Shown here in pieces: positions 1 through 8,866 of a DNA stretch of 36,674 nucleotides. The DNA lies in assembly GCA_009937425.1 (NCBI GenBank), contig JAACFO010000026.1:1-36674 (forward strand), read 5' to 3'. The notes under the pieces were generated by a model. It did no database searches and was not told the DNA's origin. It saw only the letters and a program-made list of their open reading frames with translations. The translations under genes and the position numbers were made by a program. The first letter of the stretch is position 1; every line of letters begins with the position of its first letter. The stretch comes from Gammaproteobacteria bacterium (GTDB taxonomy: Bacteria > Pseudomonadota > Gammaproteobacteria > HK1).

Positions 1-1
1 G

Positions 2-217
2 GATCCCATCCAACGGCGGATCCTGGGCGTGGAGGGCGATCTGGGCAAGAATCTTGGTGTCGCCAACGATTGGGGCTACCAGATCATCAAGCAGGTCGGT
101 AATTACGGCGACGTGTACGACAAGCACGTGGGGCCGAATACACCGGTAGGACTGGCCCGCGGCGTTAATGCTCTTTGGACGGACGGCGGCCTGCAGTACG
201 CCATGCCTGTGCGTTGA
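2..217 (+). CDS. aapJ: General L-amino acid ABC transporter, periplasmic binding protein AapJ, C-terminal fragment
   Basis: Only the last 71 codons are inside the window; the reading frame is open from base 2, so the gene begins outside. The visible end carries LGVEGDLGK, NDWGYQIIKQVGNYG and ARGVNALWTDGGLQYA. This matches the conserved tail of AapJ/BztA-type solute-binding proteins that capture amino acids in the periplasm and deliver them to the AapQM permease. The stop codon overlaps the next gene (aapQ) by four bases, and aapM and aapP follow, giving the classic J-Q-M-P order. The operon context makes the call secure despite the truncation. The signal peptide and most of the ligand-binding domain cannot be seen. 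Confidence 0.9.
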   Translation, partial: DPIQRRILGVEGDLGKNLGVANDWGYQIIKQVGNYGDVYDKHVGPNTPVGLARGVNALWTDGGLQYAMPVR

Positions 218-1392
218 GCGTCGCTGCCCCGCCGGCGAAGCCGCCCGTCTGGAACGACCCTGCCTGGAGAGCCCTGTTCTTCCAGGTGGTGGTCGTTGGT
301 TTCGTCATCATGGTGGCTGTGTTCCTGGTCAGGAACACCATCAACAATCTGGAGCGTCAGGGTATTGCCTCCGGATTCGGCTTCCTGGGTACGACTGCGG
401 GTTTCAGCATCGGCGAAACCCTGATCCCCTACCACGAAGAGCACACCTACGGGCGCACCTTCCTGGTTGGTGTGTTGAACACCATCTGGATTTCCGTCTG
501 GGGGATGCTGCTTGCCAGCATTCTGGGTTTCATCATCGGCGTCGCACGGCTTTCCAGCAACTGGCTGATCGCAACTTTGTCGATGGTCTACATCGAAGTG
601 CTGCGCAACATCCCCCTGTTGCTGCAGATTTTCTTCTGGTACTTCGCGGTATTACGACCGTTGCCCGGACCGCGTCAGAGCTTGTCGCTGGGCGACGGCT
701 TTTTCCTCAACAACCGCGGCATGCATTTCCCGAGCCCGGTGCTCGAAGAGAACTTCTATCTGGTGGGCGGGGCGTGCCTCGTGGCTGTCGCCGTGTTGTT
801 CCTCGTGCGCCGCTGGGCCCATCTGCGCCAGGATGAGACCGGCGAGCAGTTTCCTTTCTTCTGGGTAGGAACAGGCATCATCGTCGGCATTCCGCTACTG
901 GCTTTCCTGGCCACCGGGACCCCGCTGCACTTCGAATATCCGGCGCTGAAAGGGTTTAACTTCAAGGGCGGTAGCGTGATGTCGCCGGAGTTCTTCGCTC
1001 TGCTTCTCGCCCTCTCGGCATACACTGCTGCATTCATCGGCGAGATCGTGCGCGCCGGCATCATGGCCGTGAGTCACGGACAGACCGAGGCGTCCTACGC
1101 TCTGGGAATGCGCCGCGCGACGACCCTTCGACTGGTGATCATTCCCCAGGCGCTGCGGGTGATCATTCCGCCGCTCACCAGCCAGTACCTGAACCTCACC
1201 AAGAATTCGTCCCTGGCGGCGGCCATCGCCTACCCGGATCTGGTGCTGGTGTTCGCAGGCACGGCGCTCATGCAAACCGGCCAGGCGGTGGAGATCATCG
1301 CCATGACCATGGGGGTTTATCTGTTCTTGAGCCTGCTCATCTCGACGGTCATGAACTGGTACAACAGCCGCATCGCCCTGGTGGAACGTTAG
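214..1392 (+). CDS. aapQ: Amino acid ABC transporter permease AapQ
   Basis: Inner-membrane permease subunit of about 392 residues with several hydrophobic segments. Near the C-terminus it has the EAA loop of ABC importer permeases (GQTEASYALGMRR followed by LVIIPQALR), which contacts the ATPase. The N-terminal part, AAPPAKPPVWNDPAWRALFFQ, is typical of AapQ/BztB. I chose the TTG at 214, which overlaps the aapJ stop as TTGA and gives a normal N-terminus. The ATG at 175 would add 13 untypical residues and overlap aapJ by 43 bases. No good ribosome binding site is visible for either start, so translational coupling to aapJ is likely. AapM begins two bases downstream. Confidence 0.92.
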   Translation: MSVAAPPAKPPVWNDPAWRALFFQVVVVGFVIMVAVFLVRNTINNLERQGIASGFGFLGTTAGFSIGETLIPYHEEHTYGRTFLVGVLNTIWISVWGMLLASILGFIIGVARLSSNWLIATLSMVYIEVLRNIPLLLQIFFWYFAVLRPLPGPRQSLSLGDGFFLNNRGMHFPSPVLEENFYLVGGACLVAVAVLFLVRRWAHLRQDETGEQFPFFWVGTGIIVGIPLLAFLATGTPLHFEYPALKGFNFKGGSVMSPEFFALLLALSAYTAAFIGEIVRAGIMAVSHGQTEASYALGMRRATTLRLVIIPQALRVIIPPLTSQYLNLTKNSSLAAAIAYPDLVLVFAGTALMQTGQAVEIIAMTMGVYLFLSLLISTVMNWYNSRIALVER

Positions 1393-1393
1393 C

Positions 1394-2503
1394 ATGTCGC
1401 AGCCAGTTGCCCACTACGCACCGGGGACGCACCCGGATATACCGGCGCCGGCATCCACCGTCGGCGTGCGCGGTTGGCTGCTGCACAATCTGCTTTCCAC
1501 ACCGCTCAATGTCGGATTGACGGTGCTTTCCCTGTATCTCGTCTACGTTGTCATTCCGCCGCTCATGGAATGGGTGCTCATCGATGCGAGTTGGCGTGGC
1601 GAGACCCGTGAGGATTGCGATCGTGTGGGCGCCTGCTGGGTTTACATCCGCATCTGGTTCAAACAACTCATGTACGGACGCTATCCCGTCGACCAGCTGT
1701 GGCGGATCAACACGGCCTATGTGGTGCTCATCCTGGCCGCCATTCCCCTGTTCATGGCGCGCTTTCAATACAAGCACTGGGTGGCGGTATTTCTGCTCGT
1801 GGTCTATCCGGTATTCGCCTACGTGTTGTTCTACGGTGATACCGCCGGCCTCGAGCTGATTGAAACGCCGCTGTGGGGGGGGCTTTTCCTGACCCTGGTC
1901 ATCGCCCTGAGCGGCATCGTCGCGTCGCTTCCCATCGGCATTGTATTGGCCCTGGGAAGACGCTCGGACATGCCCGTGGTGAGAGCCATCTGTGTCGCCT
2001 TCATCGAGCTGTGGCGCGGCGTACCCCTGATCACCGTGCTGTTCATGTCCTCGGTGATGTTTCCGCTGTTCATGCCCGAGGGCGTGAACTTCGACAAGTT
2101 GCTGCGGGCGCTGATAGGGGTCATGCTGTTCTCCGCCGCGTACATGGCAGAGGTCGTGCGCGGCGGGTTGCAGGCGATTCCCAAGGGCCAGTTCGAAGCG
2201 GCCCAGTCGCTGGGACTGAGCTACGGGAAGATGATGGGGCTCATCATCCTGCCCCAGGCGTTGAAGATTGTCATTCCCGGCATCGTCAATACCTTCATAG
2301 GGCTGTTCAAGGACACGACCCTGGTTCTCATTATCGGGCTGTTCGATTTTCTCGGAATGGCCCAGGCAGTGGCGACGAATCCCGACTGGCTGGGATTCTA
2401 CGTGGAAGGCTACGTGTTCGTAGCGTTCGGATTCTGGATTTTCTGCTTCAGCATGTCCAGGTATAGTCAGCATCTGGAGCGCAAGCTGCATACGGGGAAT
2501 TAG
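1394..2503 (+). CDS. aapM: Amino acid ABC transporter permease AapM
   Basis: Second permease subunit, 369 residues, expected to pair with AapQ as a heterodimer in the inner membrane. Hydrophobic spans alternate with a long loop after the first segment (about residues 60-100, containing [16 protein letters not shown]), a feature of AapM/BztC-type permeases, which are longer than most His/Glu-type permeases. The EAA loop is at about residues 270-292 ([18 protein letters not shown], then ILPQALK). The end, [14 protein letters not shown], is also characteristic of the family. The gene starts immediately after the aapQ stop and is followed after 38 bases by the ATPase gene, so the operon is contiguous. 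Confidence 0.94.
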   Translation: MSQPVAHYAPGTHPDIPAPASTVGVRGWLLHNLLSTPLNVGLTVLSLYLVYVVIPPLMEWVLIDASWRGETREDCDRVGACWVYIRIWFKQLMYGRYPVDQLWRINTAYVVLILAAIPLFMARFQYKHWVAVFLLVVYPVFAYVLFYGDTAGLELIETPLWGGLFLTLVIALSGIVASLPIGIVLALGRRSDMPVVRAICVAFIELWRGVPLITVLFMSSVMFPLFMPEGVNFDKLLRALIGVMLFSAAYMAEVVRGGLQAIPKGQFEAAQSLGLSYGKMMGLIILPQALKIVIPGIVNTFIGLFKDTTLVLIIGLFDFLGMAQAVATNPDWLGFYVEGYVFVAFGFWIFCFSMSRYSQHLERKLHTGN

Positions 2504-2541
2504 CCCCCCGACGAATCGGCAAAACTCGAGGTATCAGCGTC

Positions 2542-3339
2542 ATGACAGAAGAACTGGGTGCCGAGATCCTGGCGAAACCGACCAGGGAAATGACCATCTC
2601 CGATGAGGTCATGATTCAAATGGTCGATGTGCACAAATGGTACGGGCAGTTCCATGTGCTGAAAGACATCAATCTCACGGTTAACAAGGGTGAACGCATC
2701 ATTATCTGCGGACCATCGGGATCCGGGAAATCCACCCTGATCCGCTGCCTGAATCGGTTGGAGGAGCACCAGAAGGGGCAGATCATCGTCGAGGGCACTG
2801 AGCTCACCAATGACCTCAAGCACATCGAGCAGATCCGCCGCGAGGTGGGGATGGTGTTCCAGCACTTCAATTTGTTTCCGCATCTTTCGGTGCTGGAGAA
2901 TCTCGCTCTCGCGCCCATCTGGGTGCGCAAGTTGCCCCGCGTCGAGGCCGAGGAGATCGCCATGCAGTATCTCGAGCGGGTCAAGATCCCGGAGCAGGCG
3001 AAAAAGTATCCCGGACAGCTTTCCGGCGGTCAGCAGCAACGCGTCGCCATTGCCCGCTCCCTTTGCATGAACCCCAAGGTAATGCTCTTCGACGAGCCCA
3101 CCTCGGCGCTGGATCCGGAAATGATCAAGGAGGTGCTGGACGTGATGATCGAGCTTGCCCAGGAGGGCATGACCATGATCTGCGTGACCCACGAGATGGG
3201 CTTTGCCAAAATCGTTGCCAACCGCGTCATTTTCATGGATGGCGGGGAAATCATCGAGCAGAATGATCCCCACGAGTTTTTCGAGAACGCTCAGCACGAG
3301 CGCACTAAATTGTTCTTGAGTCAAATTCTGGCTCATTAA
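2542..3339 (+). CDS. aapP: Amino acid ABC transporter ATP-binding protein AapP
   Basis: Cytoplasmic ATPase of the importer, 265 residues, full length for the PAAT family. Visible motifs are Walker [10 protein letters not shown] (57-65), the Q-loop in [11 protein letters not shown], the signature LSGGQQQR (160-167), Walker B VMLFDEP with the D-loop SALDPE, and the switch histidine in CVTHEMG (217). A GAGG at 2528-2531 lies ten bases upstream of the ATG. It is the last gene of the aapJQMP operon; a strong intrinsic terminator follows within 75 bases. The family imports general L-amino acids; the precise ligand range depends on AapJ, most of which is outside the window. Confidence 0.95.
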   Translation: MTEELGAEILAKPTREMTISDEVMIQMVDVHKWYGQFHVLKDINLTVNKGERIIICGPSGSGKSTLIRCLNRLEEHQKGQIIVEGTELTNDLKHIEQIRREVGMVFQHFNLFPHLSVLENLALAPIWVRKLPRVEAEEIAMQYLERVKIPEQAKKYPGQLSGGQQQRVAIARSLCMNPKVMLFDEPTSALDPEMIKEVLDVMIELAQEGMTMICVTHEMGFAKIVANRVIFMDGGEIIEQNDPHEFFENAQHERTKLFLSQILAH

Positions 3340-3386
3340 ATAAGAAGAACAATAAGCAGCAATAATAAAAAACGGAACCAGTCACG

Positions 3387-3414
3387 GCCCGGCCATTGAG
3401 CCGGGCTTTTTTTT
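3387..3414 (+). terminator. Intrinsic terminator of the aap operon
   Basis: A perfect 7-bp stem, GCCCGGC/GCCGGGC, with a six-base loop (CATTGA) is followed at once by eight thymines. It lies about 48 bases after the aapP stop on the same strand, in an A-rich stretch. A TTG inside the loop opens a frame continuous with the next gene, but that position is a poor place for a start codon. Confidence 0.9.
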
Positions 3415-3440
3415 CGGCGCCACTATCGGGAGTGTCTCGT

Positions 3441-4283
3441 TTGCGTCACGGCAGTTATCTTTCCCTGAACTCGAATGGCTTTCATCGTGTTGCCTACACG
3501 CAATGGGGCGACAGCGACAACCCCCGCGTTCTCGTTTGCGTGCACGCACTTACCCGCAACGGCCGCGACTTCGATACCCTGGCCGCCGCCCTCGCCGGAG
3601 ACTACCGGGTCGTATGCCCCGACGTGGTGGGCCGCGGTGCCAGTGATTGGCTCACCGACAAGAGCGATTACGGTTACCCGCAGTACCTCAGTGATATGGC
3701 CGCTTTGGTGGCGCACTTGAATGCCGACAGCGTGCACTGGGTTGGCACATCCATGGGCGGTCTCATCGGTATGCTGCTGGCCGCCCTGCCAGGCAGTCCT
3801 GTCACCCGCATGGTCATGAATGATGTTGGTCCGTTGATCCCAAAGGCGGCGCTGGAGCGCATCGCTGGCTACGTGGGCGACGATCCGCATTTCTCCGACC
3901 TGCAGGAGCTCGACGAGTATCTTCGCGAAATCTATGCGCCCTTCGGGCCGTTCACCGACGAGCAATGGCAGGGGCTGGTGCGCTCATCGGCGCGCGCCCT
4001 GGACAACGCCAAGATCGGCCTGGCCTACGATCCGGGTATTGCAGAGCCTTTGAAGGCGATGCCGAAGGAGGACGTGGATCTGTGGTCTACATGGAGCAAG
4101 GTGCCGTGCCCGGTGCTGGTGATCCGCGGCGAACAGTCGGACTTGCTGCTGGCGGATACCGCCGAGCAGATGACAACCAGCGGGCCCGGGGCCGAGCTGG
4201 CGGTGCTTGCCGGCATGGGTCACGCGCCGACCCTCATGTCGGAGGATCAGATCGCCCTGGTCTCGGACTGGTTGTCGGCTTGA
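3441..4283 (+). CDS. Alpha/beta hydrolase
   Basis: Predicted soluble alpha/beta-hydrolase of about 280 residues. It shows an oxyanion-hole region (VCVHALTRNGRDFD), the nucleophile elbow GTSMGG with the catalytic serine, an acid candidate in RGEQSDLL, and the histidine in GMGHAP near the C-terminus. I chose the TTG at 3441 because GGGAG (3428-3432) sits eight bases upstream. A GTG at 3432 is possible but overlaps that site. Starts further upstream fall inside the aap terminator. The gene ends 12 bases from the convergent gabD-like gene. The substrate cannot be told from sequence: esterase, lactonase and haloperoxidase-like family members all share these motifs. Confidence 0.85.
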   Translation: MRHGSYLSLNSNGFHRVAYTQWGDSDNPRVLVCVHALTRNGRDFDTLAAALAGDYRVVCPDVVGRGASDWLTDKSDYGYPQYLSDMAALVAHLNADSVHWVGTSMGGLIGMLLAALPGSPVTRMVMNDVGPLIPKAALERIAGYVGDDPHFSDLQELDEYLREIYAPFGPFTDEQWQGLVRSSARALDNAKIGLAYDPGIAEPLKAMPKEDVDLWSTWSKVPCPVLVIRGEQSDLLLADTAEQMTTSGPGAELAVLAGMGHAPTLMSEDQIALVSDWLSA

Positions 4284-4295
4284 ATGCCGGCGGCG

Positions 4296-5777
4296 TCAGT
4301 CGTCGACGCCGCCCAGGCACAGATATTTGATCTCCAGGAAGTCGTCCATACCGTACTTGGAGCCTTCCCGGCCGATGCCGGATTCCTTGACGCCGCCGAA
4401 GGGCGCAACCTCGTTGGAGATGATGCCCTCGTTGATGCCGACGATGCCGTACTCCAAGCCTTCGGCCACCCGCCAGATACGGCCCACGTCGCGGCTGTAG
4501 AAGTAGGCCGCCAGGCCGAACTCGGTGTCGTTGGCCATGCGGATGGCTTCGGCCTCATCGTTGAACCGGAACAACGGCGCCACCGGGCCGAAGGTCTCCT
4601 CCCGGGTTACGGCCATGTCGGTGGTCACTCCCGAGAGCAGGGTCGGCTCGAAGAAGGTGCCGCCCAGATCGTGGGGTGAGCCGCCAACCAGTACCTTGGC
4701 CCCCTTGGCGGTGGCATCGGCGATGTGCTGTTCGACCTTTTCCACCGCGTTGCCGTCGATTAAGGGCCCCTGCTGAACACCGTCCTCCAGGCCGTTGCCG
4801 ACCTTGAGCTCCTTGACCGCGGCGGCCATGCGTTCGGCGAAGGCGTCGTAGACGCCATCCTGGACCAGGAAACGGTTGGCGCACACGCAGGTCTGGCCCG
4901 CGTTGCGATACTTCGATGCCATGGCGCCCACCACCGCCGCGTCCAGATCCGCGTCGTCGAATACGATGAAGGGTGCGTTGCCGCCGAGCTCCAAGGACAC
5001 TTTCTTGACCGTAGCGGCGCACTGGGCCATGAGCAGCTTGCCGATCTCGGTGGAGCCGGTGAAGCTGAGTTTGCGAACCGTGGGGTTCGCCGTAAGCTCG
5101 CCGCCGAGCACGCTCGCCTTTCCGGTAATGACGTTGAGCACGCCCTTGGGTATTCCCGCGCGGTGGGCCAGCTCGGCCAGGGCCAGCGCCGACAACGGCG
5201 TTTGAGATGCGGGCTTGATCACCACGGGGCAGCCGGCCGCCATGGCCGGGGCGCACTTCCTGGTGATCATGGCCGCCGGGAAGTTCCACGGCGTGATCGC
5301 CGCCACCACGCCGATGGGTTGCTTGATGACCACGATGCGCCGGCCCGGGAGCGGGTGATTCATGGTGTCGCCGTAGACCCGCTTGCCTTCCTCGGCGAAC
5401 CACTCGATGAAGGACGCCGCGTAAGCGATTTCACCCCGGGATTCGACTATGGGTTTGCCCTGCTCGCTGGTCATGAGTACCGCCAGATCTTCCTGGTTCG
5501 CCATCATCAGCTCGTACCAGCGGCGCATGATGTTGGCCCGCTCCTTGCCCGTCTTGCCGCGCCACTCGGGCCAGGCGGCGTTGGCGGCTTCGATGGCGAG
5601 GCGGGTTTCGTCGCCGCTCAAGGAGGGCACAGTGGCGACAATTTCGCCGCTGGCCGGGTTGTTGACGTCGATGCTTTTGCCGTCGGCGGCGTCCACCCAT
5701 GCCCCGTTGATGTAGCACTGCTCGTGCAACAGTGTCGGATCCTTCAAGGAGATCTGGGTTTCGGTCTTGGTGTCCAT
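4296..5777 (-). CDS. gabD: NAD(P)-dependent succinate-semialdehyde dehydrogenase
   Basis: Aldehyde dehydrogenase superfamily enzyme of 493 residues, close to the usual GabD length. It has the ITPWNFPAAMITRK cofactor/active-site segment, the FTGSTEIGK nucleotide-binding turn, the general-base glutamate in ELGGNAPFIVFDDADLDAA (about 263) and the catalytic cysteine in NAGQTCVCANR (about 297, with the second cysteine at 299 typical of the GabD group). An AAGGAG lies six bases upstream of the ATG. It should oxidise succinate semialdehyde to succinate. The next gene upstream on the same strand encodes a hydroxyacid-oxoacid transhydrogenase, which makes succinate semialdehyde, so the assignment fits the neighbourhood; other semialdehydes remain possible. 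Confidence 0.9.
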   Translation of the reverse strand: MDTKTETQISLKDPTLLHEQCYINGAWVDAADGKSIDVNNPASGEIVATVPSLSGDETRLAIEAANAAWPEWRGKTGKERANIMRRWYELMMANQEDLAVLMTSEQGKPIVESRGEIAYAASFIEWFAEEGKRVYGDTMNHPLPGRRIVVIKQPIGVVAAITPWNFPAAMITRKCAPAMAAGCPVVIKPASQTPLSALALAELAHRAGIPKGVLNVITGKASVLGGELTANPTVRKLSFTGSTEIGKLLMAQCAATVKKVSLELGGNAPFIVFDDADLDAAVVGAMASKYRNAGQTCVCANRFLVQDGVYDAFAERMAAAVKELKVGNGLEDGVQQGPLIDGNAVEKVEQHIADATAKGAKVLVGGSPHDLGGTFFEPTLLSGVTTDMAVTREETFGPVAPLFRFNDEAEAIRMANDTEFGLAAYFYSRDVGRIWRVAEGLEYGIVGINEGIISNEVAPFGGVKESGIGREGSKYGMDDFLEIKYLCLGGVDD

Positions 5778-5791
5778 GGGTTGCTCCTTCG

Positions 5792-5808
5792 CCGTCGCGT
5801 GGCGACGG
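5792..5808 (-). promoter_or_regulatory. Small hairpin just upstream of the gabD ribosome binding site
   Basis: CCGTCGC-GTG-GCGACGG is a perfect 7-bp stem with a three-base loop, ending two bases before the AAGGAG of gabD (5784-5789) on the minus strand. It could affect translation or mRNA stability, or be incidental in GC-rich DNA. No T-run follows, so it does not look like a terminator. Confidence 0.35.
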
Positions 5809-5891
5809 TATTGGCGTCATTCGGGATGCGCGGGCGGGGCCGCGGCATTTGCACCAGATTACACGCGCCCGGTGGGTCCCGCCAGCGTCGC

Positions 5892-7199
5892 CTACCAGTA
5901 GCGCGTCGCGCCGCGATACAGTGCCTGCAGGTCGTCCTCGTCTACCGGCACTGGTGAGTTGGCGAGGATGCGCTGTTGCGCGTAGGCACCTTCGGCCAAT
6001 GGCGCGATGTCGGAATCGTCATAGCCCAGTGCCGAGATGCCGTTGGGCATGTTGGTGTCGCGCATCATGCCGATGATGCACTCCGCCAACACCTCGCCGG
6101 CGTCTTCCTCACCGGCACCGCCGGTATTGGCGCCGAGAAGTGCGGCTGCTTCCAGGTGGCGTGTCGGCGATGTCGGTGCGGTCAATCGGAACACCGACGG
6201 TGCGTCGACGATGACGGAGATACCGTGGGGGCAGATGGCTTCCTCGCTTGGGTATCCGTCGGGGCGGTAGTCGCGGATGAGGCCCGCCACCGAGTAGGCC
6301 ATGCCGTGGGGCAGATGCACGCCGGAATTACCAAAGGCGATGCCTGCCAGGGTCGCGGCGTACATCATACCGTGGCGGGCTTCAGTGTCCCCGGGGTCGC
6401 GCACGCCTCGCACCAGGTATTGCCCTGTGCGACGCAGGGCCTCGATGCAACCCACGTCGCTCCAGGGGTTGGCGCCCTGGTACATGGGTCGAAGCGCCGG
6501 GCTATCGGGGGCGGCCCGCTGGGTGAATGGCTTTGCCGTAAATGACTCGAGGGCATGGCTGAGCACGTCGAAGCCGCTCGCGGCGACCACGTTGGCCGGC
6601 AGCGTGCTGGTCACTTCCGGATCGATGAGCGCCAGCGTCGGGCGCAGGGCGCGCGCGGCGATACCGGTTTTCACGCGGCGTTCGAGCAAGTCGAATATCG
6701 CCATGCCGGTGCACTCGCTGCCGGTGCCGGAGGTGGTGGGGCAGGCGATGTGGGGCTTGAGCGGCCCCGGCACCGCTTGCCCATCGCCGATGGGGGCGTT
6801 CACGTAAGTGAGAAACTCCGCCGGATAGGTCGCATAAAGGTTGGCCGCCTTGCAGGTGTCGATGACCGACCCACCACCCACGGAGACGAAGCCGTCGAAG
6901 TCGCCTTCTTCGGCGAAACGTGTCGCCGCTTTGAAGGACTCGTCAGTCGGCTCGACCCGCACCTCGTCGTAAACGGCCACGTCGATGTCGGCGGCGCGTA
7001 ACGCGGAGGTTGCGGTGGCGACGGCTTCCAGTTTGGCGACACCGCCATCGGTGAACAGGGCGACGCGTTTCAGACCCAGCGCGCGGGCATCGTGACCCAT
7101 CTCAGCAAGCGCGCCCCGACCGAAACGAATGGTGCTGGGGTCGACGGCGAATATTTGCTCGTTGCCGTCGATGAAGTCGTAGTGGTGGCAGCAGCTCAT
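5892..7199 (-). CDS. Hydroxyacid-oxoacid transhydrogenase (ADHFE1/HOT type iron-containing alcohol dehydrogenase)
   Basis: Group III iron-dependent dehydrogenase of 435 residues. It resembles animal ADHFE1 along its length rather than generic butanol dehydrogenases: [10 protein letters not shown], the [16 protein letters not shown] nucleotide-binding turn, [55 protein letters not shown] and [15 protein letters not shown] followed by [11 protein letters not shown]. Metal-ligand aspartate and histidines are present. The family transfers hydride from 4-hydroxybutyrate to 2-oxoglutarate, giving succinate semialdehyde and D-2-hydroxyglutarate without net free NADH. An AGGAG nine bases before the ATG overlaps the stop of the upstream ligase gene, suggesting a coupled operon with gabD downstream. 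Confidence 0.88.
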   Translation of the reverse strand: MSCCHHYDFIDGNEQIFAVDPSTIRFGRGALAEMGHDARALGLKRVALFTDGGVAKLEAVATATSALRAADIDVAVYDEVRVEPTDESFKAATRFAEEGDFDGFVSVGGGSVIDTCKAANLYATYPAEFLTYVNAPIGDGQAVPGPLKPHIACPTTSGTGSECTGMAIFDLLERRVKTGIAARALRPTLALIDPEVTSTLPANVVAASGFDVLSHALESFTAKPFTQRAAPDSPALRPMYQGANPWSDVGCIEALRRTGQYLVRGVRDPGDTEARHGMMYAATLAGIAFGNSGVHLPHGMAYSVAGLIRDYRPDGYPSEEAICPHGISVIVDAPSVFRLTAPTSPTRHLEAAALLGANTGGAGEEDAGEVLAECIIGMMRDTNMPNGISALGYDDSDIAPLAEGAYAQQRILANSPVPVDEDDLQALYRGATRYW

Positions 7200-7211
7200 G
7201 GCTTTTGACTC

Positions 7212-8852
7212 CTACAGCTCGGTTGCCGTTTTCCTCAGCACGTACTTTTGGATCTTTCCTGTCGAGGTTTTGGGCAGGGGGCCGAAGACGATTGTTCGGG
7301 GGATTTTGAACCCGGCTATTTTTTCGCGGCACCAGGTGATGATTTCGACGCTGTCGATTTCCTGCGCGTCGGGTTTCAAGGTCACGAAGGCGCAAACGGT
7401 TTCGCCCCAGTAATCGTCGGGGCGCGCCACCACCGCCGCCTCCATGATGGCCGGGTGCTTGTAGAGCAGTTCCTCGACTTCGAGGCTGGACACGTTCTCA
7501 CCGCCGCTGATAATGACGTCCTTGGCGCGATCCTTGATCTCCACATAGCCGTCCGGGTGGCGCACGGCAAGATCGCCGGTATGGAACCAGCCGCCGCGGA
7601 AGGCTTCATCGGTGGCGCCGGGGTTTTTCAAGTAGCCTTTCATGACCGTGTTTCCGCACAACATGAGTTCGCCCATGGTGCTGCCGTCCGAGGGTACCGG
7701 TTGCATGCTCTGGCCGTCGGCGACCATGAGTTCCTGCAAGGTGTGATAGGCGACACCCTGGCGCGCCATCATCGCCGTGCGGGCCTCCACGTCCAGATCG
7801 TTCCAGTCGCTTTGCCAGGCACACAGGGCGGCGGGCCCGTAGCTTTCGGTAAGTCCGTAAAGATGCGTGACACGAAAGCCCAAATCCTCCATGGCCGAGA
7901 TTATCTTGCTCGGCGGCGCGGCACCGCCGGTGGCGACCTCTACAGTGTGTTGGAAGCTCACCTGCTGCTCAGCGGGTGCGTGCACCAGCATATTCAGCAC
8001 GATGGGGGCGCCGCACATATGGGTCACGCCGTGCTCTTTGATCATCGGGAATACCACCGCCGGGTCCACATGGCGCAAACACACGTGGGTGCCGGCCGCG
8101 GCCGTAACAGCCCAGGTGTATGTCCAGCCGTTGCAATGAAACATCGGCAACGTCCACAGGTAAACGCTGCGCTGGTTGAGGCCGAAGGCGAGTATCTGGC
8201 CGATGGCGTTTAAATGGGCGCCGCGGTGGTGGTATACGACGCCCTTGGGGTTGCCGGTGGTGCCGGAGGTATAACAAAGACTGATGGCTTGCCACTCATC
8301 CGATGGGCCCTGGTGTGGGTCGTCACTCGACCCTTCCAGTAACAGGGCTTCGTAGTCTTTCTCTCCAAGCAGCTTGCCGCCTTCGAATATCGGATCATCG
8401 ATGTCGATGACAACCGGCGGCTCGTCCATCCGCGCCAGCGCCGCGGCGATGGTGTCGGAGAATTCTCGATCGGTAATTAACAGCTTGGTCTGCGCGTGCC
8501 CGAGAATGAATGCGATGTTGCCCGCGTCGAGTCGATAGTTGAGCGCATTGAGCACCGCTCCCACCATGGGCACGCCATAGTGCGCCTCCAGAAGGGCGGG
8601 CACATTCGATGCCATAACCGATACGGTGTCGCCACGGCCGATGCCGCGTCGCGAAAGAGCGCTGGCCAGCCGCCGGCAGCGTTTGTAGAACTGTGCGTAG
8701 GTGAAGCGCGCGTGCCCGTGGATTACCGCGGTCTTTTCCGGGTATACGCTCGCGGACCGTTCCAGATAGGTAAGCGGCGTCAGCGGGTGATAATTCGCCC
8801 CGCTCCGGTCCAGGTCACGAGCGTAGATGCCATTGTCTGTTTGCGAGGTCAC
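7212..8852 (-). CDS. AMP-forming acyl-CoA synthetase
   Basis: ANL-superfamily ligase of 546 residues. The P-loop-like motif YTSGTTGNPKGVVYHHRG, LYGLTESYGPAA, the HTGDLAVRHPDGYVEIKDR core and the C-terminal catalytic lysine in LPKTSTGKIQKYVLR are all visible. It activates a carboxylic acid via an acyl-adenylate and forms the CoA thioester in the cytoplasm. The overall look is that of the medium-chain/aryl and methylthiopropionate (DmdB-like) ligases, but the acid cannot be read from sequence. The start is a GTG (8852). It lies 12 bases upstream of the HOT gene and 14 bases downstream of metY, so it is probably co-transcribed with both. Confidence 0.88.
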   Translation of the reverse strand: MTSQTDNGIYARDLDRSGANYHPLTPLTYLERSASVYPEKTAVIHGHARFTYAQFYKRCRRLASALSRRGIGRGDTVSVMASNVPALLEAHYGVPMVGAVLNALNYRLDAGNIAFILGHAQTKLLITDREFSDTIAAALARMDEPPVVIDIDDPIFEGGKLLGEKDYEALLLEGSSDDPHQGPSDEWQAISLCYTSGTTGNPKGVVYHHRGAHLNAIGQILAFGLNQRSVYLWTLPMFHCNGWTYTWAVTAAAGTHVCLRHVDPAVVFPMIKEHGVTHMCGAPIVLNMLVHAPAEQQVSFQHTVEVATGGAAPPSKIISAMEDLGFRVTHLYGLTESYGPAALCAWQSDWNDLDVEARTAMMARQGVAYHTLQELMVADGQSMQPVPSDGSTMGELMLCGNTVMKGYLKNPGATDEAFRGGWFHTGDLAVRHPDGYVEIKDRAKDVIISGGENVSSLEVEELLYKHPAIMEAAVVARPDDYWGETVCAFVTLKPDAQEIDSVEIITWCREKIAGFKIPRTIVFGPLPKTSTGKIQKYVLRKTATEL

Positions 8853-8866
8853 GGAGACGCACCCCG

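Noticed and set aside
1..23. Two GGATCC sites at the left edge suggesting a cloning junction
   Set aside because: Both fall within continuous aapJ coding sequence and the right edge shows no such site, so a junction cannot be claimed.
1349..2491. Long minus-strand open frame opposite aapM
   Set aside because: Its translation is low-complexity, rich in histidine, glutamine and arginine, typical of an antisense shadow in GC-rich DNA.
3396..3440. Extension of the alpha/beta hydrolase to a TTG at 3396
   Set aside because: That start lies in the loop of the aap operon terminator and would make the terminator coding; GGGAG before 3441 gives a better start.
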